Assembly: GCA_900557695.1 (NCBI GenBank) | Contig: USTP01000067.1 | Span: forward strand, 1 to 5,552 | Source of the DNA: an uncultured Thermoanaerobacterales bacterium | GTDB lineage: Bacteria; Bacillota; Clostridia; Christensenellales; UBA1242 | Direction: 5' to 3' | Length of the DNA: 5,552 nucleotides | Part shown: one piece after another, positions 1 through 5,502 of the stretch | Position numbering within the stretch: the first letter of the stretch is position 1 | Layout of the letters: each line of letters opens with the position of its first letter | Program-made: the position numbers and the translations under genes | Notes under the pieces: generated by a model | What the model saw: the letters and a program-made list of their open reading frames with translations, nothing else | The model's database searches: none | Told to the model about the DNA's origin: nothing

Positions 1-49
1 ATCTACACGCGTAAGATCGTCGGCAGCGTCAGATGTGTATAAGAGACAG
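1..49 (+). other. Illumina Nextera i5 adapter remnant (artefact)
   Basis: Not genomic. The stretch reads as the end of the Illumina P5 arm (ATCTACAC), an 8-base index GCGTAAGA (9-16), the Nextera read-1 linker TCGTCGGCAGCGTC (17-30) and the 19-base Tn5 mosaic end AGATGTGTATAAGAGACAG (31-49). From memory the index matches Nextera i5 index 517. Biological sequence begins at base 50. The same adapter occurs inverted at the other end, so both ends of this contig are tagmentation cut sites and not natural boundaries. Confidence 0.98.
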
Positions 50-51
50 GT

Positions 52-72
52 ATACTAAAAATAATTTAGTAT
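52..72. repeat. AT-only inverted repeat downstream of gmk
   Basis: Arms ATACTAAA (52-59) and TTTAGTAT (65-72) are perfect complements around a 5-base loop AATAA. It contains almost no G or C and is not followed by a clear T tract on either strand, so it is not a convincing terminator. It sits in the 60-base non-coding stretch (50-109) between the gmk terminator and the adapter, where I see no gene. It may be an accessory terminator, a regulatory site of a gene beyond the edge, or chance in AT-rich DNA. Confidence 0.3.
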
Positions 73-109
73 TGTGGATTTTGTCCCCATAAATAAAACT
101 TTGATAATA

Positions 110-139
110 AAAAACGGCTAATTGATTTAGCCGTTTTTT
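110..139 (-). terminator. Rho-independent terminator of the pepF-gmk operon
   Basis: The arms are 110-120 and 128-138: 11 perfect pairs, with a GC-bearing core CGGCTA/TAGCCG and a 7-base loop. On the minus strand the stem starts one base after the gmk stop codon and runs into TTTTTTATTAT. Because the outer pairs are A-T on both sides, the plus strand also shows a T run (134-139), so it could act in both directions. Confidence 0.9.
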
Positions 140-140
140 A

Positions 141-749
141 TTAGAACATATAATTTTTAAACTCGCCAACCTTGTTTTTTACTACTTTTATACCCCGTTT
201 TTTAAATTCTTTATCAATAATTTTTTCAACCTCTTTAGTAGCACTTTCAAAATTGTCGGTATAAACCACATAGTCGTAATGAATATGCTGGGCATTCTCA
301 TAGTCTACCCTATCATGAAGCCGAATACTAATGGTTTTTTCACTTTCTCCTCGTTCTCTAAGCCTATCAAAAAGCACGCCTCTATTTTTAACAGTAACAT
401 AAATGCCCAAAATGTCTATATCTTTTTGTTTCATCATCTTATAACTATCAACATCAATATCCTTAATAGCCACATTACCTTTATTTATAACATCTTGATA
501 TGATTTCAAACTTGTTCCATAATACTCTTGGTCTTTATGAACTTTATTATACTCAAGGAAAAAGCCTTCTTTAATTTTTTCTTCAAATTGTCCCCTAGTC
601 ATATAAATATAGGTGCCCGAGATTTCATTTTTGCGAGTTTTCCTAGTTGTATATGATTGAATTCTTCTAATATTGGGGTAAATTTCCTCAAGCCTATATA
701 AAAGTGGAGTTTTCCCTGCTCCTGAAGGTCCCGAAATTATAATAAACAT
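141..749 (-). CDS. gmk: Guanylate kinase (divergent)
   Basis: A cytoplasmic P-loop kinase, predicted to catalyse GMP + ATP to GDP + ADP in guanine nucleotide synthesis; 202 residues, normal for the family (about 200-210). Visible motifs: P-loop GPSGAGKT (7-14), the GMP-binding YTTRKTR (33-39) with R36 and R39, Y47, FLEY with E66 (64-67), YYGT (76-79), the lid arginines in RLRERG (129-134), and the late YDYVVYTDN (158-166). The start follows a good Shine-Dalgarno AAAGGAG (755-761) five bases upstream, embedded in the last codons of pepF; the gap to pepF is 2 bases, so the two are probably translationally coupled. Oddities: proline (P15) just after GKT where Ser, Thr or Gly-Thr is usual; Gly-Thr-Tyr in place of the usual G-x-D-Y (45-47); two extra residues before YYG; IDVDSY (98-103) where IDxxGA is usual; no PPS before the lid. 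It could be a functional divergent Gmk or a paralogue with shifted specificity. Family assignment is firm; exact substrate less so. Confidence 0.85.
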   Translation of the reverse strand: MFIIISGPSGAGKTPLLYRLEEIYPNIRRIQSYTTRKTRKNEISGTYIYMTRGQFEEKIKEGFFLEYNKVHKDQEYYGTSLKSYQDVINKGNVAIKDIDVDSYKMMKQKDIDILGIYVTVKNRGVLFDRLRERGESEKTISIRLHDRVDYENAQHIHYDYVVYTDNFESATKEVEKIIDKEFKKRGIKVVKNKVGEFKNYMF

Positions 750-751
750 AC

Positions 752-2512
752 CTACTCCTTTGTTAAATTCTCAAACTCATTTAGCAAACTTTCATATAAG
801 CTGAAAGCCCCCTTAAGCGTTTGTTTTTTAGTTAAATCTACATCTACTTTTTTCAAAAGCTCTATAGGATCAACAGACGAACCCGCCGACAAAAAGTCGA
901 TATATTTTTTTATGTAGCCCTCTTCTTTGCTTAAAATCTTATTAGCTATTGTGCAGGCAGATATAAACCCAGTTGAATATTTATACACATAGTATGGTCT
1001 ATAAAAATGAGGAATTCTGCTCCATTCAAACTTTGAATATTTGGTTTTTTTAGCCTCTTTACCAAAGTATAAATTCTGCAATGCCATATATTTATTATTT
1101 AAATCATCTAAAATTATTGGTTTTTTATTTTCTAGCGAAGAATAAACAAAATATTCAAATTCTGAAAACATAGTTTGCCTATACAAAGTTGTGTAGAAAC
1201 TAAGCAATAACTGATGCAAATAGTATAACTTTTCTTGCCTATTTTCACTATTTTTTATCATATAAGAAGCTAGAAGTATCTCGTTTACGATAGAAGCAAC
1301 TTCACAAACAAAAATGCTAGCTTCACTCTTTGTTATTGGCTGGTTCTTGCTAGTATAGTAAAAGTGCATTGCATGCCCAAGTTCATGAGCAAGTGTAGAA
1401 ACCGAATCGTAAGTTTTCGAGTAGTTTAAAAGCACATACGGATGAACCCCATAAACGCCAAGACAAAATCCTCCACTTGCCTTAGCTGGCTTTTCGTAAA
1501 CATCTATCCACCCCTCGCTTAAGGCGGTTTTTAAAACGCTTGTGTACTCTTCACCCATTTCGCTAAGAGCCTTTAAAACTAGGTTTGCACCCTCACTATA
1601 TGAAAAAGCCCTTTCCACTTTCCCAAGCTCAACATAGTTATCAAAATAATAATAATTTTTAAGTTTTAAATATTTTTTCTTAATGCTTTCAAACCTATAA
1701 AAAAGTGGCAGATTCTCGCGAACAACCTCAATAAGCGTTGGCAGAACCTTTATGTCCGACTTATCGTCATTACAGCACTCTTCAAGCACAGTATTAAATT
1801 TATGAAGCTTAGTAAAAAATAAACTCTCTTTAACATACGATAAATATAGTTCGCCAAGCGTGTAGTTGAAAGAAGCAAAAGCCTTGTGCATTTTATTGTA
1901 GGCAATTTTCCTAACTTCCTGATTTTTATTTTTTATTAGCATTGAATAATTTCCGTGCGTTAAGGTTATTGGCCCATTATCTGTTTTAACTTTGCCAAAC
2001 TTAAGGTCTATATCACTAAAATTATCATACACCTCACTAGAAGAGCCAAAACTAGGATTCATATTTAGTATTGCACTAATTTTTTCAGGCAAAACATGTT
2101 TTTTATTTTTAGCCAAATCTTCTAGCATCAAATTATAGTTTTTAAAGCTAGGCTTCAAAGCCAACGCCCTGAGATTTGCGGAGCTTATTTTTGAAATCTC
2201 AGGCGTAATAAATGCAAGGCGTGGCGAAATCTCTTGGTCAAAAAGCTCCTGCTCTGTTTCAAGCTTTCTTGAAAAGGTATCCTTACCATTTAGCGATTTT
2301 CTTAAAAGCGTGTAACATCCAACTTTAGTTTCTAGCTTGCTTAGCTCCTCCGCTTTTTTTAAATAATCTAGTAGCACATTTTCGTCTTTTAGTTTTCCCC
2401 TATACTTAGCTAGTGAGCTTTTTATCTTTTTAATTTTTTCAAAGTCTAAAGCCACCTGCTGTTCATCTTTATATATATCTTCAAGATTCCAATTTTCTGT
2501 TAAATTAAACAT
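752..2512 (-). CDS. pepF: Oligoendopeptidase F, M3B zinc metallopeptidase
   Basis: A cytoplasmic zinc endopeptidase that cleaves short oligopeptides (family M3, subfamily B); in Bacillota it serves peptide turnover and nutrition. At 586 residues it is close to the usual 600 and looks complete. The catalytic motif HELGH lies at 376-380 (zinc ligands H376 and H380, catalytic base E377), in the typical context GVHPYVLLNY followed by SVSTLAHELGHAMH. The third ligand is E404 in CEVAS, 28 residues after the first His as in other PepF proteins. The C-terminal signature IPHFYRPYYVYKYSTG, which lines the active site, is intact. The N-terminal part (1-200) is charged and helical, as expected for the substrate-channel domain. 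There is no signal peptide or membrane segment. The start has GAGAGG upstream at normal spacing and a promoter just before it. It is first gene of a two-gene operon with gmk, ending 2 bases before it. All key residues are present. Confidence 0.96.
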   Translation of the reverse strand: MFNLTENWNLEDIYKDEQQVALDFEKIKKIKSSLAKYRGKLKDENVLLDYLKKAEELSKLETKVGCYTLLRKSLNGKDTFSRKLETEQELFDQEISPRLAFITPEISKISSANLRALALKPSFKNYNLMLEDLAKNKKHVLPEKISAILNMNPSFGSSSEVYDNFSDIDLKFGKVKTDNGPITLTHGNYSMLIKNKNQEVRKIAYNKMHKAFASFNYTLGELYLSYVKESLFFTKLHKFNTVLEECCNDDKSDIKVLPTLIEVVRENLPLFYRFESIKKKYLKLKNYYYFDNYVELGKVERAFSYSEGANLVLKALSEMGEEYTSVLKTALSEGWIDVYEKPAKASGGFCLGVYGVHPYVLLNYSKTYDSVSTLAHELGHAMHFYYTSKNQPITKSEASIFVCEVASIVNEILLASYMIKNSENRQEKLYYLHQLLLSFYTTLYRQTMFSEFEYFVYSSLENKKPIILDDLNNKYMALQNLYFGKEAKKTKYSKFEWSRIPHFYRPYYVYKYSTGFISACTIANKILSKEEGYIKKYIDFLSAGSSVDPIELLKKVDVDLTKKQTLKGAFSLYESLLNEFENLTKE

Positions 2513-2529
2513 ACCTACCTCTCGTAAAC

Positions 2530-2558
2530 ATTATAAACACTTTAAATAAAACAAGCAA
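2530..2558 (-). promoter_or_regulatory. Predicted sigma-A promoter of pepF-gmk
   Basis: On the minus strand, -35 TTGCTT (2553-2558) and a perfect -10 TATAAT (2530-2535) are separated by 17 bases. Transcription would begin near 2523, leaving a leader of about 11 bases that begins almost at the Shine-Dalgarno site GAGAGG. The -35 box lies 2 bases beyond the T tract of the preceding gene's terminator, a very compact arrangement. Confidence 0.75.
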
Positions 2559-2559
2559 C

Positions 2560-2590
2560 AAAAAAGAGCTAAACATTAAGTTTAGCCCTT
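2560..2590 (-). terminator. Rho-independent terminator of the DUF378 gene
   Basis: The core arms GCTAAAC (2568-2574) and GTTTAGC (2580-2586) are perfect complements around a 5-base loop. In the minus-strand RNA the stem extends through a G-U wobble and further G-C and A-U pairs to about 11 pairs. It is followed by TTTTTTGTTG (complement of 2557-2566). It lies 4 bases past the DUF378 stop codon and separates that gene from the pepF operon. Confidence 0.88.
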
Positions 2591-2594
2591 TATG

Positions 2595-2837
2595 CTACTT
2601 ACTTGTTTCTTTAACTCTTTTGATTGTTTCTTCACGGCTGAAAAGCTTAGTTCTTCTTATAATAAGTTGAATAAGCATCCAAAGCCCTGCAAGACCAACT
2701 ATTGCGTAGAGTATTCTTGTAACAACGCCCACCCCAAAAATCCAAGTAACAAAGTTCCAAGAGAATACTCCCACTAAAAACCAGTTTATACAACCAAAAA
2801 TCATAATAGATAAAGCCACGATGTTCGCAATGATCAT
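2595..2837 (-). CDS. DUF378 family small membrane protein
   Basis: An 80-residue integral membrane protein of unknown function. It matches the DUF378 pattern (Bacillus subtilis YuzA is a member): a first helix with GCINWFLVGVF (15-25), then NFVTWIFG (28-35), and a second helix with RILYAIVGLAGL (41-52). The two predicted membrane segments span about 5-26 and 43-61, joined by a short hydrophobic linker, with a charged tail (62-80, many Lys, Arg and Glu) probably cytoplasmic. The start at 2837 is supported by GGAGG (2847-2851) nine bases upstream and by the family motif beginning at once. The usual DUF378 loop between the two helices is shorter here. Bounded by terminators on both sides, it is probably transcribed alone. 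Family assignment is confident; no function can be given. Confidence 0.92.
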   Translation of the reverse strand: MIIANIVALSIMIFGCINWFLVGVFSWNFVTWIFGVGVVTRILYAIVGLAGLWMLIQLIIRRTKLFSREETIKRVKETSK

Positions 2838-2869
2838 TACCCTTTCCCTCCATAAGTTTTATTAAGATT

Positions 2870-2900
2870 AGTATGAAACTTAAAAAGAGAAAGTATGCAA
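2870..2900 (-). promoter_or_regulatory. Weak candidate promoter of the DUF378 gene
   Basis: The gap between the secG terminator and the DUF378 start should contain a promoter. The best candidate is -35 TTGCAT (2895-2900) with -10 CATACT (2870-2875), but the 19-base spacer is longer than optimal and the -10 matches consensus at only 4 of 6 positions. The surrounding DNA is AT-rich, so other pairings are possible. Confidence 0.35.
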
Positions 2901-2917
2901 ATTATTTATTTTTTAAT

Positions 2918-2942
2918 AAAAAAGGAAGGAATATCTCCTTCC
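2918..2942 (-). terminator. Rho-independent terminator of secG
   Basis: Arms GGAAGGA (2924-2930) and TCCTTCC (2936-2942) form 7 perfect pairs around a 5-base loop. On the minus strand they are followed by TTTTTTATT (complement of 2915-2923). The stem begins 6 bases past the secG stop codon. Confidence 0.9.
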
Positions 2943-2948
2943 CTGATT

Positions 2949-3281
2949 TTAGTAGCCTCTGTAGATAGAGTTTATTATTAAGAACGCAACACAGAAAACA
3001 AAAATCATAACAGCAAAAGCAATAGTTGCCTTTTTAACCTTCCCCTGCAAAGATTCACCTTTGTTTCTGTTATAAAAAGTGTCTGCCTGACCAGTTATTG
3101 CGTTAACGCCACCCTCAGACTCTGTTTTTTGACATAGAACTAAAACAATTAGTGCAATTGCACAAATACATATTAAAACTGCCAAAACAATTTTAATAAC
3201 AGGAAAGGAAGTAACAACCCAAGAAGGCATTGCCGAATCACTACTTGCCAGCATATTTGTTATAGAAACAAATCTATTCAT
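2949..3281 (-). CDS. secG: Protein-export membrane protein SecG
   Basis: A subunit of the SecYEG translocon in the cytoplasmic membrane, which stimulates SecA-driven protein export. The 110 residues hold two membrane segments (about 28-50 and 86-105) flanking the conserved cytoplasmic loop: LCQKTESEGGVNAITG (49-64), ADTFYNRNKG (66-75) and KVKKATIAFA (81-90), all standard SecG positions. The start at 3281 is chosen because GGAGG (3287-3291) sits 5 bases upstream; an in-frame ATG at 3317 has no such support and lies upstream of the predicted transcription start. The N-terminal region before the first helix is about 25 residues, longer than in typical SecG proteins of about 75 residues; an internal Met18 has no Shine-Dalgarno, so the longer form is preferred. 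It has its own promoter and terminator. Proximity to pgk-tpiA fits Bacillota, where secG often lies near glycolytic genes. Confidence 0.93.
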   Translation of the reverse strand: MNRFVSITNMLASSDSAMPSWVVTSFPVIKIVLAVLICICAIALIVLVLCQKTESEGGVNAITGQADTFYNRNKGESLQGKVKKATIAFAVMIFVFCVAFLIINSIYRGY

Positions 3282-3305
3282 AGTATCCTCCAGTAAATAT
3301 CCGCT

Positions 3306-3334
3306 ATTATAACACACAAACTGCCTGCCCGCAA
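3306..3334 (-). promoter_or_regulatory. Predicted extended -10 promoter of secG
   Basis: On the minus strand, -35 TTGCGG (3329-3334) and a perfect -10 TATAAT (3306-3311) are 17 bases apart, and TGT directly precedes the -10, giving an extended -10 element. The leader would be about 18 bases with GGAGG at its 3' end. The -35 falls in a local GC-rich patch (3321-3338) that can also form a hairpin. Confidence 0.8.
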
Positions 3335-3349
3335 GCGGTTTTTAATTAT

Positions 3350-3577
3350 TTACAACACAAAATATAATATAACAAGCACAACTAAAGACAAAACAAGCAT
3401 AAATGTAATAATTTTCGCCAAAGTTTTATTTCCACCAACCAACTTTTTGCCTTCCCTTGTGTCTATAAACAACATCAAACACAAAAAGGCAAACAAACTA
3501 ACATAAAGAATTGTTAATCTTCTTTCTTGAGGGGTTTGTGCCAAAACTAGTTGTAAATTTAACATTACACTTTGCAT
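3350..3577 (-). CDS. Small two-helix membrane protein, unknown function
   Basis: I do not recognise this 75-residue protein. It has a polar N-terminus (1-20), a membrane helix (about 21-38), a basic loop DTREGKKLVGGNKTLAK (39-55) and a second helix (about 55-75) ending almost at the C-terminus. The charge pattern suggests the loop is cytoplasmic and both ends external, the reverse of nothing I can name in this operon. The start at 3577 has AAAGG about 9 bases upstream and a near-consensus promoter before it; Met5 is an alternative without a Shine-Dalgarno. There is no clear terminator between it and secG (gap 68 bases), so readthrough into secG is likely. The two-helix plan resembles SecG, but the SecG loop motifs are absent. 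The strong promoter, Shine-Dalgarno and proper stop support a real gene. Confidence 0.75.
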   Translation of the reverse strand: MQSVMLNLQLVLAQTPQERRLTILYVSLFAFLCLMLFIDTREGKKLVGGNKTLAKIITFMLVLSLVVLVILYFVL

Positions 3578-3601
3578 AAATAAATACCTTTGCTTTAGTA
3601 G

Positions 3602-3630
3602 ATTCTAACATAGTAGAGGCATTTTGTCAA
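3602..3630 (-). promoter_or_regulatory. Near-consensus sigma-A promoter upstream of the 75-residue protein
   Basis: On the minus strand, a perfect -35 TTGACA (3625-3630) and -10 TAGAAT (3602-3607) are 17 bases apart, with TGT just before the -10 (extended -10). It begins 15 bases past the tpiA stop codon, and the leader would be about 18 bases. It is the best promoter in the window by consensus match and may also feed secG by readthrough. Confidence 0.88.
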
Positions 3631-3645
3631 TTAGGTTAACTAAAG

Positions 3646-4356
3646 CTAAATGTTGCAAATTTCAGCAAACCCCACCTCATTTAGGCTAGCACCACCTATT
3701 AAAAGCCCGTCTATAACTTTAGAAGAAAGAAAATCTTTTGCATTATCTTTGTTAACGCTTCCACCATAAAGCACTTGCACATTTATTTTCAAGATTTTTT
3801 TAGCCTCATTTTTAATAGTTTTAATAACAGGCTCAATATCACAAACAGCCATAGCCTTGCCTGTTCCAATAGCAAAGGCAGGTTCAAAAGCAAAAATTAT
3901 CTTTGTTTCATCTATGCCGTTAAGCAAGGTTTTAAGCTGCTCTTTAATTCTACTTTCATAGCCACTTGTGCCATCATCCGCCAAGCAAACAACAGCAGTT
4001 AGCCCCTCATTTTGAGCCTGCAATATTTTTTTGTTCACTATTTCATCTGTTTCGCCAAAATAACGCCTTCTTTCGCTGTGTCCCAAAATAACAAGGTTAG
4101 CTCCTGCACTTTTAAGCATTTTTGCGCTAGTTTCGCCCGTAAAAGCACCCTCACTTTCTTGAAAGCAATTTTGCCCTCCAACCAATATGTTGGTTTCTTT
4201 AAAAGCCTTGGCCATACTTTCCACGCACACAAAAGACGGGCAAATTACTATGTGGTTTTTACTATTTTTAACTAGTTTTTTAAAATTTTTTGCATAAATA
4301 GTGGCTTCTTGAACAGTTTTATACATTTTAAAGTTGGCAATAACCCATTTTTTCAT
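3646..4356 (-). CDS. tpiA: Triosephosphate isomerase
   Basis: Interconverts dihydroxyacetone phosphate and glyceraldehyde 3-phosphate in glycolysis; a cytoplasmic TIM barrel. The 236 residues are slightly short against about 250, with the deficit mostly in the loop after C124. Catalytic residues are all present: N8 and K10 in ANFKMYK, H93 in LGHSERR (91-97), E158 in AFEPAFAIGTGK (156-167), and the phosphate-binding YGGSVN (197-202) and GLLIGGASL (217-225). The start at 4356 (MKKWVIANFK) is the standard family N-terminus and has AGGGGG (4364-4369) upstream; an in-frame ATG at 4395 would overlap pgk and add residues the family lacks. Oddities: the loop-6 hinge Trp is Phe (F161), the Tyr before the catalytic Glu is Phe (F157), and the Glu that contacts the hinge Trp is apparently Asp (D127). 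It lies 16 bases after pgk, in the same operon. No terminator follows the stop codon. Confidence 0.96.
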   Translation of the reverse strand: MKKWVIANFKMYKTVQEATIYAKNFKKLVKNSKNHIVICPSFVCVESMAKAFKETNILVGGQNCFQESEGAFTGETSAKMLKSAGANLVILGHSERRRYFGETDEIVNKKILQAQNEGLTAVVCLADDGTSGYESRIKEQLKTLLNGIDETKIIFAFEPAFAIGTGKAMAVCDIEPVIKTIKNEAKKILKINVQVLYGGSVNKDNAKDFLSSKVIDGLLIGGASLNEVGFAEICNI

Positions 4357-4362
4357 GAACAC

Positions 4363-4370
4363 GCCCCCTA
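4363..4370 (-). promoter_or_regulatory. Ribosome binding site fixing the tpiA start
   Basis: TAGGGGGC on the minus strand lies in the 16-base pgk-tpiA gap, 6 bases before the ATG at 4356. It decides the start in favour of MKKWVIANFK over the in-frame ATG at 4395 inside pgk. It is less canonical than the GGAGG sites of the neighbouring genes. Confidence 0.65.
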
Positions 4371-4372
4371 GA

Positions 4373-5502
4373 TTATTTGTCTTCAAGCATTTCAATTCCT
4401 GGCAGCACAGCCCCCTCTAAAAACTTTAATGTTGCGCCGCCACCAGTTGAAAGATGAGTAACTTTAGAAGCATAGCCAAGTTCTGTTATAGCAGCAACGC
4501 TATCGCCTCCACCAACAACACTAACTGCCCCACTCTTAGCAACAGCTTTTGCAATTTTTTTTGTTCCCTTTTGGAACTTTTTAAATTCATACACACCTAA
4601 TGGTCCATTCCAAACTATTGTTTTTGCTTTCTTTATCTCACTTGCAAAAAGTTTACGCGTTTTTTTACCAATATCCATTCCTTGGTAACCCTCTGGAATG
4701 TTATACGCATCAACAGTTTTGCTCTTAGCTGTTGGCGAAAACTCGCTTGCCACCACAACATCTACAGGAAAAACCATTTTAACATTAAGCTTTTCTGCCT
4801 CATCTAAAATTTGTTTTGCTACAGGAATTTTGTCTTTCTCGTATCTACTCATACCAAGGTTCCCACCCATAGCTGCAATGAAAGTGTTTGCCATAGCTCC
4901 ACCTATCAAAAACACATTCGCTTTCTTTAAAAGCTTTGCTATAACACCTATTTTATCTGATATTTTAGCTCCGCCAAGTATTACAACAAATGGAGGTTCC
5001 GCCTCTTCCACAGCCTTGGTTAAGGAAAGAATTTCTTTACTCATTAAAAACCCAGCAACTGCAGGCAAGTGCCTTGCAACGCCAGCGGTAGAAGCATGTG
5101 CTCTATGAGCTGCACCAAAAGCATCATTAACAAACACATCTGCTAAAGAAGCAAGGTCTTTTGCAAATTGATCGTCATTTTCTTCTTCCTCTTTATAGAA
5201 GCGCACATTTTCAAGCATAACAACATCGCCGTTTTCCATCTCACTTGTAAGCTTTTTAGCACTCTCGCCTATAGTGTCGCTCGCAAGTTTAACAGGCCTA
5301 CCTATAAGTTTTTGAAGCCTTTTAGCCACTGGAGCTAATGAAAATTTTGGATTAAACATGCCCTTTGGTCTGCCAAGATGAGAGCAAATTATAACTTTAG
5401 CCCCTTGGTGAATTAAATAGTTTATTGTTGGCAAAGAAGCCTTAATTCTAGTATCGTCTAAAATTTTACCAGATTCGTCTATAGGCACATTATAGTCTAC
5501 CC
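4373..5502 (-). CDS. pgk: Phosphoglycerate kinase, 5' end missing
   Basis: Transfers the acyl phosphate of 1,3-bisphosphoglycerate to ADP, the first ATP-yielding step of glycolysis; cytoplasmic, monomeric, two-domain. The gene is cut by the fragment edge: 375 codons remain, beginning VDYNVPID, where the family reads RVDFNVP about 20 residues in. The last two bases before the adapter (GG) fit the end of the expected Arg codon. N-domain 3-phosphoglycerate site: the Arg in DDTRIK (R18 of the visible part), SHLGRPKG (40-47), ENVRFYKEEE (97-106), NDAFGAAHRAHAS (125-137). Nucleotide side: GGAKISDKI (176-184) with both conserved lysines, WNGPLGVYE (297-305), GGGDS (330-334), STGGGATLKFLEG (351-363), and the usual end LPGIEML. 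The GTG at 5486-5488 is internal Val, not a start. It is followed after 16 bases by tpiA. The promoter and upstream gene (often gap in this kind of operon) lie outside the window. Confidence 0.97.

Noticed and set aside
279..503. Plus-strand open frame of 74 codons inside gmk
   Set aside because: It is antisense to a well-supported kinase gene, has no recognisable motif, and is explained as a shadow frame.
2513..2600. Riboswitch or T-box leader before pepF
   Set aside because: The space is filled by the preceding gene's terminator and a promoter with a very short leader, leaving no room for an aptamer.
2647..2853. Minus-strand alternative frame overlapping the DUF378 gene
   Set aside because: Its translation has no family similarity, whereas the overlapping frame matches DUF378 throughout and has the better-placed Shine-Dalgarno.
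3282..3317. Upstream ATG extension of secG starting at 3317
   Set aside because: It lies upstream of the predicted transcription start, overlaps the -10 box, and lacks a Shine-Dalgarno, while the ATG at 3281 has GGAGG 5 bases upstream.
4012..4275. Plus-strand open frames inside tpiA (also 3775-4002)
   Set aside because: Both are antisense to the conserved TpiA catalytic region, without ribosome binding sites or family motifs.
4357..4395. Upstream ATG extension of tpiA starting at 4395
   Set aside because: It would overlap the end of pgk and add 13 residues not found in the family; the ATG at 4356 gives the standard N-terminus.
4698..5108. Plus-strand open frame of 136 codons inside pgk
   Set aside because: It is antisense to strongly conserved Pgk motifs; the low-complexity Ser, Ala and Leu composition is what the complement of pgk would give.
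141..5502. Alternative genetic code (TGA as Trp), considered because the DNA is AT-rich with Mollicutes-like gene content
   Set aside because: Trp codons checked in tpiA and pepF are TGG, and every gene reads at full family length in the standard code with TAA or TAG stops.
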